Shown here: one piece after another, positions 37,482 to 48,818 of the stretch
Layout of the letters: the number at the start of each line of letters is the position of its first letter
Numbering within the stretch: position 1 is the first letter of the stretch
Assembly (NCBI RefSeq): GCF_024970185.1
Contig: NZ_CP103965.1
Location: 53,501-117,500, forward strand
DNA from: Pseudomonas sp. N3-W
GTDB lineage: Bacteria; Pseudomonadota; Gammaproteobacteria; Pseudomonadales; Pseudomonadaceae
DNA length: 64,000 bases
Reading direction: 5' to 3'
The notes under the pieces: generated by a model
What the model was told of the DNA's origin: nothing
Database searches by the model: none
What the model saw: the letters and a program-made list of their open reading frames with translations, nothing else
Made by a program: the position numbers and the translations under genes

Positions 37482-37769
37482 TCAGTGCTGTTCGTCAGGC
37501 TTTTTCTTCAGCTTGGGGTTCGGGAAAAACTGCACGGCCTGAACCTTGGCGTCCGGCGCCTTCAGCGCCGAGGTGTTGACCCGGGTGCCCAATTCCTTGG
37601 GCACCGACAGACCCTGCTCGTTGAGCGTGTCGGAATAGCCACAGGCCACGCACTCGCGGTGCGGGACCGTGTCTTCGTTCCACATCATCAATTTGTCCGG
37701 CTCGCTGCACGCCGGGCAGACCGCCCCGGCGATAAAGCGTTTTTTCGTAATCACAGGCCCCTCACTCAT
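37482..37769 (-). CDS. YheV-family zinc ribbon protein
   Basis: 95 residues. Two Cys pairs, CPAC (18-21) and CVAC, form a zinc ribbon in the first half; the C-terminus is Lys/Pro-rich. The name follows the E. coli yheV gene, which also lies next to prlC. It overlaps the end of prlC by 4 bases, so the two are cotranscribed. The function is unknown. Confidence 0.8.
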   Translation of the reverse strand: MSEGPVITKKRFIAGAVCPACSEPDKLMMWNEDTVPHRECVACGYSDTLNEQGLSVPKELGTRVNTSALKAPDAKVQAVQFFPNPKLKKKPDEQH

Positions 37770-39817
37770 GCTGCTGCGTCCTCACTCAGGCCGCTGTGGC
37801 GCAAGAGTGCGTCAATCGATGGCGCACGGCCACGGAAGGCGACGAACAGCACCATCGGTTCCTGAGAACCACCGCGGGCCAGGATCGCTTCGCGGAAGGC
37901 GCGGCCGGTCTCTGCGTTCAGCACGCCGTCTTCTTCGAATTTGGAGAAGGCGTCTGCCGACAGTACTTCAGCCCATTTGTAGCTGTAGTAACCCGCCGCA
38001 TAACCGCCCGCGAAGATATGCGCGAAGCTGTTCGGGAAGCGGTTGTAGGCAGGTGGACGCATGACCGAAACCTCGTCGCGCACGCCTTCGAGCACTTGCA
38101 GCACGCTACGGCCGTCACCGTGGGTGGCGTGCAGTTCGAAGTCGAACAGCGAGAACTCCAGCTGACGCACCATCATCAGGCCGGACTGGAAGTTTTTCGC
38201 CGCGAGCATTTTGCCCAGCAGATCCTGTGGCAGTGGTTCGCCGGTCTCGTAATGGCCGGAAATCAGCGCAAGGCCTTCCGGTTCCCAGCACCAGTTTTCC
38301 ATGAACTGGCTTGGCAACTCGACCGCATCCCAGGCTACGCCGTTGATGCCGGACACACCGGCATGCTCGACGCGGGTCAGGAGGTGATGCAGGCCGTGCC
38401 CGAATTCGTGGAACAGGGTGGTGACTTCATCATGAGTCAGCAGCGCCGGCTTGCCGCTGTCGGCCGGTGTGAAGTTGCACACCAGATTGGCCACCGGGCT
38501 TTGCAGCACGCCTTCGGCGGTACGACGACGGTCGCGCGCGCCGTCCATCCAGGCGCCGCCGCGCTTGTTGGCGCGGGCGTACAAGTCGAAGAAGAAGCGG
38601 CCGACGTGTTGGCCGTTTTCCTTGATTTCAAACAGGCGAACATCCGGGTGCCAGGTGTCGAAGCCTTTCTGCTCGGCGATTTCGATGCCGTACAGACGCT
38701 GGACGATAGCGAACAGCCCGCCCAGTACTTTATCGATCGGGAAGTAGGCGCGAAGGGCTTCCTGGGCAACACTGTAGCGCTGCTCGCGGAGTTTTTCGCC
38801 ATAGAAACCGCTGTCCCAGCTTTGCAAATCCGGGCAGCCTTGCTCGGCGGCATACGCCTTGAGCTGCTCCAGATCCTGCGCGGCAAACGGTTTGCTGCGC
38901 TTGGCCAGGTCGCGCAGGAAGCTCAGCACCTGATCACTGGACTCGGCCATTTTGGTGGCCAGGCTCAGCTCCGAGAAGCTGGCGAAACCCAGTAGCTTGG
39001 CCAGCTCCTGACGCAGGTCGAGAATCTCTTCCATCACCGGGCCGTTGTCGTTCTGGCCGGCGTTCGGGCCTTGGTCCGAAGCGCGGGTGCAGTAGGCGGC
39101 ATAGACTTCTTCGCGCAAGGCACGGTCCTGGGCGTACGTCATCACCGCGTAGTAGCTCGGGAATTCCAGGGTGATCAGGAAGCCGTCCAGGCCCTTGGCC
39201 TGTGCGGCGGCGGCCATTTGCGCCTTGGCCGAATCGGTCAGGCCGGTGAGGGCGGCGTCATCGGTGACGTGTTTGGTCCAGGCCTGGGTGGCGTCGAGCA
39301 ACTGATTGGAGAAGCGGCTGCCCAGCTCCGAGAGTTTGCTCTGCACTTCGGCATAGCGTTTCTGTTCGGCTTCCGGCAGGTCAATACCCGACAGGCGGAA
39401 GTCACGCAGCGAGTGCTCCAGAATGGTTTTCTGCGCCACGTCGAAACCGGCAGCTTCGGGGCTGTTGGCCAGTGCTTCGAACGCCTGGAACAGTTCGCGG
39501 TTTTGGCCCATTTCGGTGGAGTAAGCGCTCAAGGCCGGCAGGCAGGACTCATAAGCTTCGCGCAATTCGGCGCTGTTACACACGGCGTTGAGGTGGCTGA
39601 CCGGGCTCCAGGCGGCCCCCAGGCGATCGTTGAGCTCGTCCATCGCCAGCACCAGGCCGGCCCAGGTCGGTTGTTTGCCCTGGCTTTCAAGGATCTTGAT
39701 AATGGCAGCGCGGTTGTCAGCCAGGATCTGTTCAATGGCCGGTTGCACGTGTTCGGCACGGATCGCCGAGAACGGCGGCAGGTCGTAGGACTGCAAAAGA
39801 GGGTTGTTCACGCTCAC
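37766..39817 (-). CDS. prlC: Oligopeptidase A
   Basis: About 683 residues of the M3 metallopeptidase family. The zinc site HEFGHGLHH (470-478) is intact, followed by GVSGINGVAWDAVELPSQFM (third ligand and substrate region). It degrades small cytoplasmic peptides, including cleaved signal peptides. The start is taken as GTG at 39817, which lies behind AAGGTG and gives the N-terminus of homologues (NNPLLQSYDLPPFSAIR). An ATG nine codons upstream is in frame. It is divergent from the gamma-carbonic anhydrase gene. Confidence 0.95.
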   Translation of the reverse strand: MSVNNPLLQSYDLPPFSAIRAEHVQPAIEQILADNRAAIIKILESQGKQPTWAGLVLAMDELNDRLGAAWSPVSHLNAVCNSAELREAYESCLPALSAYSTEMGQNRELFQAFEALANSPEAAGFDVAQKTILEHSLRDFRLSGIDLPEAEQKRYAEVQSKLSELGSRFSNQLLDATQAWTKHVTDDAALTGLTDSAKAQMAAAAQAKGLDGFLITLEFPSYYAVMTYAQDRALREEVYAAYCTRASDQGPNAGQNDNGPVMEEILDLRQELAKLLGFASFSELSLATKMAESSDQVLSFLRDLAKRSKPFAAQDLEQLKAYAAEQGCPDLQSWDSGFYGEKLREQRYSVAQEALRAYFPIDKVLGGLFAIVQRLYGIEIAEQKGFDTWHPDVRLFEIKENGQHVGRFFFDLYARANKRGGAWMDGARDRRRTAEGVLQSPVANLVCNFTPADSGKPALLTHDEVTTLFHEFGHGLHHLLTRVEHAGVSGINGVAWDAVELPSQFMENWCWEPEGLALISGHYETGEPLPQDLLGKMLAAKNFQSGLMMVRQLEFSLFDFELHATHGDGRSVLQVLEGVRDEVSVMRPPAYNRFPNSFAHIFAGGYAAGYYSYKWAEVLSADAFSKFEEDGVLNAETGRAFREAILARGGSQEPMVLFVAFRGRAPSIDALLRHSGLSEDAAA

Positions 39818-39906
39818 GGTTGGCACCTTGGCTGGAAGAAACATGCAGCCATCTTAATTACAATCGACGCTCACCGCAGCTATCAGCAACAGAGAGAATC
39901 CCTATC

Positions 39907-40452
39907 GTGACCCTTCGCAAGTATCTGGACCACACGCCGCTGCTCGGCACCGGCGCTTTTGTAGACGCCTCGGCGGTGGTGATCGGCGATGTCGAAATTG
40001 GTGAAAATAGCTCCGTCTGGCCGCTGACGGTGATTCGCGGCGACATGCACCGCATCCGTATCGGCGCGCGCACCAGCGTGCAGGACGGCTGCGTGTTGCA
40101 CATCACCCACGCCGGCCCGTTCAACCCTGACGGTTTCCCGTGCCTGATCGGTGATGATGTGACCATCGCCCATAAGGTCATGCTGCATGGCTGCACCATT
40201 GGCAGCCGCGTCCTGATCGGTATGGGCAGCATCGTCATGGACGGTGCGGTAGTCGAGGATGATGTGATCATCGGCGCCGGCAGCCTGGTGCCGCCGGGCA
40301 AGCGTCTGGACAGCGGTTATCTGTATGTTGGTAGCCCGGTGAAACAAATCCGGCCGCTAACGGACAAGGAAAATGCCTTTTTTACCTACAGCGCGGCGAA
40401 CTACGTGAAGCTCAAGGATCTGCATCTGGCCGAAGGCTACGACCAGGTCTGA
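39907..40452 (+). CDS. Gamma-carbonic anhydrase family protein
   Basis: 181 residues with a left-handed beta-helix of hexapeptide repeats (VVIGDVEIGENSSVWPLTVI, VLIGMGSIVMDGAVVEDDVI). Zinc-ligand histidines are visible in LHITHAG, TIAHKVMLHG and GCTIG. The start is GTG at 39907, matching homologues that begin with T-[IL]-R; an upstream in-frame extension is rejected. It may be a carbonic anhydrase or a YrdA-like acetyltransferase-fold protein. Activity cannot be judged from sequence. Confidence 0.88.
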   Translation: MTLRKYLDHTPLLGTGAFVDASAVVIGDVEIGENSSVWPLTVIRGDMHRIRIGARTSVQDGCVLHITHAGPFNPDGFPCLIGDDVTIAHKVMLHGCTIGSRVLIGMGSIVMDGAVVEDDVIIGAGSLVPPGKRLDSGYLYVGSPVKQIRPLTDKENAFFTYSAANYVKLKDLHLAEGYDQV

Positions 40453-40480
40453 ACCGTCTCGCCATCACTCAGGAATTTTC

Positions 40481-41131
40481 ATGCATTACCAAACTGTTCT
40501 GTTCGACCTCGATGGCACCCTGACCGATCCGCGTGAGGGCATTACCCGTTCGATCCAGTTCGCCTTGAGCAAACTGGGCATCGATGAGCCGGACTTGACC
40601 CAGCTCGAACACTTCATCGGTCCGCCGCTGTTGCAGGCGTTCATGCAGTTCTATGATTTCGACGAAGCCAAGGCCTGGGAAGCGGTCAATTTCTATCGCG
40701 AGCGTTTCAAGGTCACTGGCCTATACGAGAACCGGGTGTTCGATGGCGTCACGCCGTTGCTGGAAACTTTGGGCGGGCAAGGGCGGCAGCTGTACATCGC
40801 CACCTCCAAGCCGTGGATCTTTGCCCGGGAAATCGCCCGTCACTTCGACTTCGCCAAACACTTCAAGGTGATTTACGGCAGCGAGCTGGACGGCACACGT
40901 ACCAACAAGGTCGAGCTGATTGCCCACCTGATGGCGGAAGAAGGTCTGGACCCGGCCAGCACGCTGATGATCGGCGATCGTAAACACGACCTGATCGGGG
41001 CCCGGAGTAACGGGCTGGACGCGGCGGCGGTGGGCTATGGGTTCGGTAGCCACGAAGAACTGAGTGCTGAAGCGCCGGCGTATCATTTTGAAACGCTGGA
41101 GGAAATGCATCAGGCGTTTTTACGTCGTTAA
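40481..41131 (+). CDS. HAD hydrolase, phosphoglycolate phosphatase-like
   Basis: 216 residues. HAD motif I is DLDGTLTD (nucleophile Asp9, acid Asp11), motif II is IATSKPW, and the C-terminal motif IV is MIGDRKHDLIGA. A helical cap of subclass I lies between them. It is probably a small-metabolite phosphatase of the Gph/PhnX branch; the exact substrate is unknown. It follows the gamma-carbonic anhydrase gene by 28 bases. Confidence 0.88.
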   Translation: MHYQTVLFDLDGTLTDPREGITRSIQFALSKLGIDEPDLTQLEHFIGPPLLQAFMQFYDFDEAKAWEAVNFYRERFKVTGLYENRVFDGVTPLLETLGGQGRQLYIATSKPWIFAREIARHFDFAKHFKVIYGSELDGTRTNKVELIAHLMAEEGLDPASTLMIGDRKHDLIGARSNGLDAAAVGYGFGSHEELSAEAPAYHFETLEEMHQAFLRR

Positions 41132-41140
41132 GTAAATCGC

Positions 41141-41236
41141 CTTCGCGAGCAGGCTCGCTCCCACAGGAAATCTGGGCGGACCACAAATTTAGTGTCCGCT
41201 GAAGATCCAATGGGGGAGCGAGCCTGCTCGCGAAGA
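41141..41236. repeat. REP doublet, CGCGAGCAGGC family
   Basis: CTTCGCGAGCAGGCTCGCTC and its inverted partner GAGCGAGCCTGCTCGCGAAG lie about 55 bases apart. They fall between the convergent HAD and aminopeptidase genes. Confidence 0.9.
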
Positions 41237-41243
41237 GGCCCAG

Positions 41244-42335
41244 TCAGCCGCCAGAACTCTCTGATCCAGCCAACGCCCTCAACACCGCCTTACGCTCCCC
41301 AACCGGCAACCCGCCAAGCTTCTCCACCGCCGGATAAAACTTCGCCCAATCCCCGCCCACCTGTTTGAACAACGCCGAAAACGCCGGCACCCACTGGTCA
41401 TACAAACCAAACGGCAACAGCCGGGCATTGTTCAGTGGTGCGTTGATCCAGGCGTCATAGCGTTTATCCCCGGCCCACTGGCTGTCGCGTATTTTCCGGT
41501 AATCGGCGCGCAACTGTTCGAATGTCGCGGCTTTGCGTTGGCGCATCTGCTCAGCCGGTAAGGGCTGGGCGTACAGCCGTTCAAGTTGCGAGCGGGTGTC
41601 CAGAATCAGCTGGATGAACTGATCGCGCTGCTGGATCTGCGTGCCGCTGTCTGGCGCCAGACCACGGCTGGCCCGCCATTGGCGGGTGCCTTCCTGCTCG
41701 ACAAACGTGGCGTAGGACTCGTTGAATTCGGTGTCGTCCTTCACATAAAAACGCTGATGCGCCAGTTCGTGGAAGATCAGCGTGGCCAGTCGCTCATCGC
41801 CCCAGCTCATCATCGAGCTGATGATCGGATCGTTGAACCAGCCCAGGGTGGAATAGGCCTCGACGCCACCAATCGACACATCCATGCCGTTCAGCCGTTG
41901 CAATGCCGCTTCACCACGCGCCGCGCTCTGGCTGTAATAACCGCGATAGGCGACGCAGCCGGCTATGGGGAAGCAATGGTTCTGCGGTTTCAGGGAGAAC
42001 TCCGGCGTGGCGAAGACGTTCCACACCACGTAGGGCCGCTTGATGTCGGCGTACAAGCGATAGCTCGGATTGTCCGGCAGGTGCAGATGCTCGGTGGCAA
42101 AGGCCCTGGCCTTTTGTGACTGGGCCAGATGGGCGCGCAATTGCGGATCACGCTGGGGGTCGGCAACGACCTTGGCCACCGGCTCACGGGCCCGCAGTAG
42201 CTGCAGTTGACCGTCGGCCAACTGGCTGTAGTAGCTGACGCTGGTGCAACCGTTGAGCAACAAAAACAACACACCCGGAAACAAAACGCGCAAAACGCGA
42301 TCAAGTAACCCATGGCTTGGAAGTGGCCTGATCAA
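41244..42335 (-). CDS. Aminopeptidase (zinc metallopeptidase lipoprotein)
   Basis: 363 residues. The signal peptide ends in lipobox LLNGC (Cys30), predicting a lipid-anchored envelope protein. The zinc motif HELAH is at 189-193, and a downstream Glu in FNESYATFVEQEG (about 206) completes an HExxH...E site. This matches the family named putative aminopeptidase (PF10023/DUF2265). It is divergent from the two small lipoproteins at 42395 and 42853, with only 59 bases between. Confidence 0.85.
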   Translation of the reverse strand: MIRPLPSHGLLDRVLRVLFPGVLFLLLNGCTSVSYYSQLADGQLQLLRAREPVAKVVADPQRDPQLRAHLAQSQKARAFATEHLHLPDNPSYRLYADIKRPYVVWNVFATPEFSLKPQNHCFPIAGCVAYRGYYSQSAARGEAALQRLNGMDVSIGGVEAYSTLGWFNDPIISSMMSWGDERLATLIFHELAHQRFYVKDDTEFNESYATFVEQEGTRQWRASRGLAPDSGTQIQQRDQFIQLILDTRSQLERLYAQPLPAEQMRQRKAATFEQLRADYRKIRDSQWAGDKRYDAWINAPLNNARLLPFGLYDQWVPAFSALFKQVGGDWAKFYPAVEKLGGLPVGERKAVLRALAGSESSGG

Positions 42336-42394
42336 AATAAAATCACCCCTGGAGAGTCTGCTCGCAAGACTATCCCGCCTACTGGAGCTCCGCT

Positions 42395-42811
42395 ATGCGC
42401 ACGTTGATGCTGACAGGAGGCCTGCTGATGCTGGCCGGTTGTGCCGGGTTGCCGGACCCTGATCCGACTCAGGCCTGGATCGATCTGGACTCAAGGCAGC
42501 AAGACACCGAATTGCAGGCGCTGAAGGTGGACAACGCTTCGGCGACCGACAAGCGCTACTTCGAAGTACAGCCCGGCAGCCATGAGTTGAAGGTGCGTTA
42601 TCAGTTTGCGGTGGCCCCCAGCAACATCGGGCCGGACGCCGAGCCGCTGTGGCGTGACTGCCAGTTGAACGTGAAATTCAAGGACTTCAACGCCGGGGAG
42701 CGTTATCAGCTGCAAGCGGGGAATATCGGCTTCCGGCCATGGGCAAAACTCTACGACCAGCAGCGAAAAGTCATTGGCCAGGGCACACCGGCCGGCTGCC
42801 AGCGCACTTGA
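42395..42811 (+). CDS. Small lipoprotein, paralogue A
   Basis: 138 residues with lipobox MLAGC (Cys about 15). No named domain is recognised. The sequence runs TQAWIDLDSRQQDTEL, then YFEVQPGSHELKVRYQFAV and YQLQAGNIGFRPWAKLYD. It shares this pattern with the next gene (AWIDF..., YYQVTPGSHELLVRFDFEV, YTLEGRSLTFDPSARLYND), so the pair arose by duplication. The predicted product is mostly beta-strand. Location next to the aminopeptidase is conserved in pseudomonads as far as I recall. Confidence 0.75.
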   Translation: MRTLMLTGGLLMLAGCAGLPDPDPTQAWIDLDSRQQDTELQALKVDNASATDKRYFEVQPGSHELKVRYQFAVAPSNIGPDAEPLWRDCQLNVKFKDFNAGERYQLQAGNIGFRPWAKLYDQQRKVIGQGTPAGCQRT

Positions 42812-42852
42812 TCCGGGCTATGCTTTGATGAACATGTCTCGGAATACTTATC

Positions 42853-43272
42853 ATGCGCAGGTTGTTGCTGGTACTCGCCACAAGCGTCATTTCCGGTTGT
42901 CTGAGCCCGTTGCCGGCGGTCGATCCGCAGATGGCCTGGATCGACTTCTCCACCCCGACACCTGGCGGCAAACTGCTCATGGCCGAGCGTCTGGACAACC
43001 GTCGAGTGAACGACGGGCGCTACTATCAAGTCACCCCCGGCAGTCATGAGCTGCTGGTGCGTTTTGACTTTGAGGTGTTCGGCGGACCTTCGGGGATCAT
43101 GGGCGAACCGGTGGAGCGCTTGTGCTACCTGACCATCAAGTACGACCATTTCGAAGCGGGTCAGCATTACACGCTCGAAGGTCGCTCATTGACGTTTGAC
43201 CCCAGCGCACGGCTGTATAACGACAAGCGCGAGGTTGTCGCCGAAGACCGGAACGTCAACTGCATCATCTGA
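42853..43272 (+). CDS. Small lipoprotein, paralogue B
   Basis: 139 residues with lipobox VISGC (Cys about 16). It is a tandem paralogue of the gene 41 bases upstream, sharing the PGSHELLVRF core and the final LYNDKREVV/LYDQQRKVI segment. It differs in a two-residue Cys pair (CYLTIKYD and the terminal NCII), which could form a disulfide. The paralogue has CQLN and AGCQ in the same places. The function is unknown. Confidence 0.75.
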   Translation: MRRLLLVLATSVISGCLSPLPAVDPQMAWIDFSTPTPGGKLLMAERLDNRRVNDGRYYQVTPGSHELLVRFDFEVFGGPSGIMGEPVERLCYLTIKYDHFEAGQHYTLEGRSLTFDPSARLYNDKREVVAEDRNVNCII

Positions 43273-43278
43273 GGTCGG

Positions 43279-43518
43279 TCAGTTGTTGTTTTTCTGGTAG
43301 ATGATCGCTTTTCTACCGTAGTCGCATTTGCCGACGACCATGGCCAAGTCGTGTTTTGCAGCCTCTTCCTTGCTGACGATTTCCAGGGTGTAGGACGGTA
43401 CGGCTCGGGCCTGGATCTTGACTTCAATCTCTTTCTTGAGTTCTTCGCAGTCTTTGGGCTCCGCCAGAACCGATGTGGCCAGTGCACTGCAGATGATCGC
43501 CAAGGCGAAACGTTTCAT
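43279..43518 (-). CDS. DUF1161 domain-containing protein
   Basis: 79 residues with a signal peptide (to VLA, about 19). The mature part is CEELKKEIEVKIQARAVPSY then VGKCDYGRKAIIYQK, the two-Cys DUF1161 pattern. It is periplasmic with unknown function. A second member lies at 45524-45754. It converges with the lipoprotein pair. Confidence 0.85.
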   Translation of the reverse strand: MKRFALAIICSALATSVLAEPKDCEELKKEIEVKIQARAVPSYTLEIVSKEEAAKHDLAMVVGKCDYGRKAIIYQKNNN

Positions 43519-43658
43519 GGTTGAAGCTCCCTAGGTGCAGCGCGCACGATCATGCGCTGAAACTGCTGTCATATATTCGACCATACCTTGTTAAAGCGAG
43601 TTCTGACTTCGCTCATAACACTTGCTTACAGATTTAAATCTTGTAGTGATTTTCAGAT

Positions 43659-43761
43659 CGCCTTCGCGAGCAGGCTCGCTCCCGCAGGGAATCCCGGTTG
43701 GACACACAATATGTATCCGCTGGAGATCCAATGTGGGAGAGAGCCTGCTCGCGAAGGCGCC
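43659..43761. repeat. REP doublet, CGCGAGCAGGC family
   Basis: CGCCTTCGCGAGCAGGCTCG and its inverted partner ending CTGCTCGCGAAGGCG lie in the 278-base gap between the DUF1161 and OsmC genes. Apart from the DUF1161 promoter, nothing else is seen there. Confidence 0.9.
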
Positions 43762-43796
43762 AGTCCACCCAGCGCCGATTCATATCCGAACGAAGA

Positions 43797-44228
43797 TCAG
43801 CTGACCAGCGTCGCCTCAAGACTGATCTTCGCATTCAGCACTTTGGACACCGGGCATCCTTCCTTGGCTTTTTTGCTCAATTCCTCAAACTGCGCCTGGG
43901 TCGCCCCCGGGATTTTTGCCTTGAGGATCAGTTTCACTGCGGTGATCGCAAAACCACCCTCCACCTGATCCAGCGTGACCTCGGCGTTGGTGTCGATGCT
44001 GTCAGCCTTGAGGCCGGCGTCGCCGAGAATCATTGAAAACGCCATGGAAAAACAGCCGGCGTGGGCCGCGCCGATCAATTCTTCCGGATTGGTCCCCTTG
44101 CCGCCCTCGAAACGGGCCTTGAAGCCGTAGGGCGCTTCTCTGAGGACGCCGGTTTCCGTGGAAATGGAGCCGATGCCGGTTTTCAGATCGCCTGCCCAAT
44201 GAGCTGATGCTTTCTTCGTGATAGCCAT
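43797..44228 (-). CDS. osmC: OsmC-family peroxiredoxin
   Basis: 143 residues. The two reactive cysteines are Cys59 in AAHAGCFSMAFS and Cys125 in EGCPVSKV, with the conserved Arg/Glu region EAPYGFKARFEGG and GTNPEELI. It reduces organic hydroperoxides using lipoyl or thiol donors. The length and TGVLREAPYGF pattern suit OsmC better than Ohr. The gene is single, with a 241-base upstream region shared with the divergent LLM oxidoreductase. Confidence 0.9.
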   Translation of the reverse strand: MAITKKASAHWAGDLKTGIGSISTETGVLREAPYGFKARFEGGKGTNPEELIGAAHAGCFSMAFSMILGDAGLKADSIDTNAEVTLDQVEGGFAITAVKLILKAKIPGATQAQFEELSKKAKEGCPVSKVLNAKISLEATLVS

Positions 44229-44469
44229 GTCTGCCTCCTCAAGATCCGGCGCGAAAGTTCGCGCCTTCGTGGTTTTCGGTTGCTAAGGGTTCTGAGGATA
44301 GAAGACAGTGCAAAGTTCATCCTGTCGGATCGAGCCGCTTATCTCGTGGGCAAATTCGCGTCTGCTATTGAAACTCGGGTATATGCCCTCATTGCATGAG
44401 TAACGCCTTTAGACTTGGCAGGTTTTCGTTCGTGAGAAAAACCTGCGCACCCTTTGGAGATGCAGGTTC

Positions 44470-45471
44470 ATGAAACGATTGTCTGACGTTAAGTTTTCCA
44501 CCCTCGACCTGGTGCCGGTGCGTGAGAACGGCAGCCCTGCGCAATCGCTGCGCAATTCCCTGGACCTGGCACAGCACGTCGAAAAATTCGGCTACACCCG
44601 TTTCTGGGTCGCCGAGCACCACAACATGGACGGCATCGCCAGTTCTGCGACCTCCGTGTTGCTGGGTTATCTGGCCGGTGGCACCTCGACCATCCGGGTC
44701 GGCTCCGGTGGCGTGATGTTGCCCAACCATGCGCCGTTGGTGATCGCTGAGCAGTTTGGCACCCTGGAAAGCCTGTATCCGGGTCGAATCGATCTGGGGC
44801 TGGGTCGTGCGCCGGGTTCCGATCAGATGACTGCCCGGGCCCTTCGTCGCGAGCGCTCCGGCAGCGCCGATGAATTCCCCGAAGACGTCGCCGAGCTGGT
44901 GCGCTACCTGGGCCCGCGCACCCCGGATCAACGGATCATCGCGATGCCGGGCACCGGCACCAACGTTCCGGTGTGGCTGTTGGGTTCGAGCCTGTTCAGT
45001 GCGCAACTGGCGGGTGAGCGCGGTTTGCCCTACGCCTTTGCCTCACATTTCGCACCGCGATTCATGCACGAGGCGATTCGCGTCTACCGCAATCACTTCA
45101 AGCCTTCGGCGGTATTGGACAAGCCCTACGTGATGCTCGGTGTGCCCCTGGTGGCTGCCGATACCGATGAACAGGCGGACTATCTGGCGACCTCGGTTTA
45201 CCAGCGCATTCTCGCGCTGATGCGCGGCCAGAGCCTGGTGCAGCGCCCGCCGGTGAAAACCATGGACGGCTTGTGGTTGCCCCATGAGAAAGAAGCCGTC
45301 GGCGACTTCCTGGGCCTGGCCATGGTTGGCAGCCCGCAAAAAATCCGTGCCAAGCTGGAAGTGCTTGTCGAGCAGACCCAGCCCGACGAGCTGATCTTCA
45401 CCTGTGATCTGTACGAGCACGCTGATCGTGTTCACTCGTATGAGCTGCTGGCGCAGGTCATGAAGGGCTGA
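44470..45471 (+). CDS. LLM-class flavin-dependent oxidoreductase
   Basis: 333 residues of the bacterial luciferase-like monooxygenase fold. Landmarks are [40 protein letters not shown] and [20 protein letters not shown]. It belongs to the YhbW-like group and would use FMNH2 and oxygen, but the substrate is unknown. The leader contains a hairpin GCAGGTTTT / AAAACCTGC (44418-44446) just before the GGAG ribosome site. It ends at a bidirectional terminator. Confidence 0.9.
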   Translation: MKRLSDVKFSTLDLVPVRENGSPAQSLRNSLDLAQHVEKFGYTRFWVAEHHNMDGIASSATSVLLGYLAGGTSTIRVGSGGVMLPNHAPLVIAEQFGTLESLYPGRIDLGLGRAPGSDQMTARALRRERSGSADEFPEDVAELVRYLGPRTPDQRIIAMPGTGTNVPVWLLGSSLFSAQLAGERGLPYAFASHFAPRFMHEAIRVYRNHFKPSAVLDKPYVMLGVPLVAADTDEQADYLATSVYQRILALMRGQSLVQRPPVKTMDGLWLPHEKEAVGDFLGLAMVGSPQKIRAKLEVLVEQTQPDELIFTCDLYEHADRVHSYELLAQVMKG

Positions 45472-45482
45472 AACCCGCCCAC

Positions 45483-45512
45483 AAAAAAGCCGACGCCATG
45501 GCGTCGGCTTTA
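45483..45512. terminator. Bidirectional terminator
   Basis: AAAAAA, GCCGACGC-CATG-GCGTCGGC, TTT. It serves the LLM gene on the plus strand and the DUF1161 gene on the minus strand. Confidence 0.9.
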
Positions 45513-45523
45513 TCTGTTCACAT

Positions 45524-45754
45524 TTATTTGCGTTTGTAGACGATTTCTTTTTTGCCGCCATCGCAGGTGCCGACGGTTTTGCCGTCCGCCCCGTTGTTGC
45601 CTGCTTTATCGACAATCTGCAGCGCGTAATGGTGGACGCCTTTAGCTTCCAGCTTGTCCTTGATTTCCTTCTCCAGTACGTCGCACGACTTGCCGGCAGC
45701 AAAGGCTGTCCCCGCAAGGCTCAACAAACCCACCGCCAAAATAAGTCTCTTCAT
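45524..45754 (-). CDS. DUF1161 domain-containing protein, second copy
   Basis: 76 residues with a signal peptide (to AFA). The mature part is SCDVLEKEIKDKLEAKGVHH then VGTCDGGKKEIVYKRK, paralogous to the protein at 43279-43518. The ATG at 45754 gives the normal signal peptide; another ATG lies three codons upstream. Periplasmic, function unknown. Confidence 0.85.
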   Translation of the reverse strand: MKRLILAVGLLSLAGTAFAAGKSCDVLEKEIKDKLEAKGVHHYALQIVDKAGNNGADGKTVGTCDGGKKEIVYKRK

Positions 45755-45882
45755 CGGTTGCATTCCCTGGTCGGATCAAAAGGGGTCGGCACCCGGCCTT
45801 CAGCCGGATGCGCTGACCACGTAGCGCTTTGCCATTTCTATGGCACTCGGCCAGCGCGCAAGTTCAGAAGACTAGCTCAAAC

Positions 45883-46098
45883 TCAGCTACTGGCAATTCG
45901 GAACCCGACTTTAAGGGTTACCTGGAAGTGCGCAGCCTTGCCATCCTTGATGTGACCACGGGTCTCGGTCACTTCGAACCACTCCAAGTGTTTGATGCTT
46001 TTGCTGGCTTCCGCCAGAGCGTTGTTGATGGCGTCTTCAATGCTGCTGGTGGACGAGCCGACGAGCTCGATTTTCTTGTAGGTGTGATGGTCAGTCAT
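45883..46098 (-). CDS. Dodecin family flavin-binding protein
   Basis: 71 residues of the short beta-alpha-beta-beta dodecin pattern: YKKIELVGSSTSSIEDAINN, then WFEVTETRGHIKDGKAAHFQ with the flavin-stacking Trp, and a final VTLKVGFRI. Dodecins assemble as dodecamers that store or buffer flavins or CoA. The gene is monocistronic, preceded by GGAG. Confidence 0.9.
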   Translation of the reverse strand: MTDHHTYKKIELVGSSTSSIEDAINNALAEASKSIKHLEWFEVTETRGHIKDGKAAHFQVTLKVGFRIASS

Positions 46099-46253
46099 GG
46101 CGTTCTCCTCGGGGTATGAAATACAGCCTAGCAGTGATTTTTCGTATGACTTCTGTCGGCTATTCGCAAAGCGAAGTTCAGATTTTCTGCACTTTCTCCC
46201 ACCCCTGAAGTCCCAACCAACACACGCTACTCAACCAATGCAGGAGAGCCACC

Positions 46254-46576
46254 ATGGCCAACACCTCTTTACGTAAAGCCTCATTGCAAAGCATGGAAGC
46301 CGAGATCGAGAGTCTGCTGAAATCTTTGGAAAGCCTGAAAGACGATGCCTCGGACGAGTCGCGCAAGACCCTCAAAGCATTGAAAAGCAACGCCGAGAGC
46401 GCGCTGAAACATTCGCGCCATTTGCTCAGTGACGCGTATGAAGAAGTGAAAGTGAAAACCCGCGAAACCGGGCTCGCTACACGGGACTATGCGCAAGAAC
46501 ATCCGTGGACCACAGCCGGTGTTGCCGTCGGCGCGCTGGGTCTGCTCGCAGCCTATCTGTTGTGCAAACGCGGCGA

Positions 46577-46580
<4 letters not shown>
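46254..46580 (+). CDS. DUF883 (YqjD/ElaB-like) membrane-anchored protein
   Basis: 108 residues. A long N-terminal amphipathic, coiled-coil-like helix ([20 protein letters not shown]) is followed by a C-terminal membrane anchor ([18 protein letters not shown]). Related E. coli proteins bind ribosomes in stationary phase, but whether this one does is unknown. It overlaps the end of trpI by 4 bases on the opposite strand. Confidence 0.88.
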
Positions 46581-48817
<2,237 letters not shown>

Positions 48818-48818
<1 letters not shown>

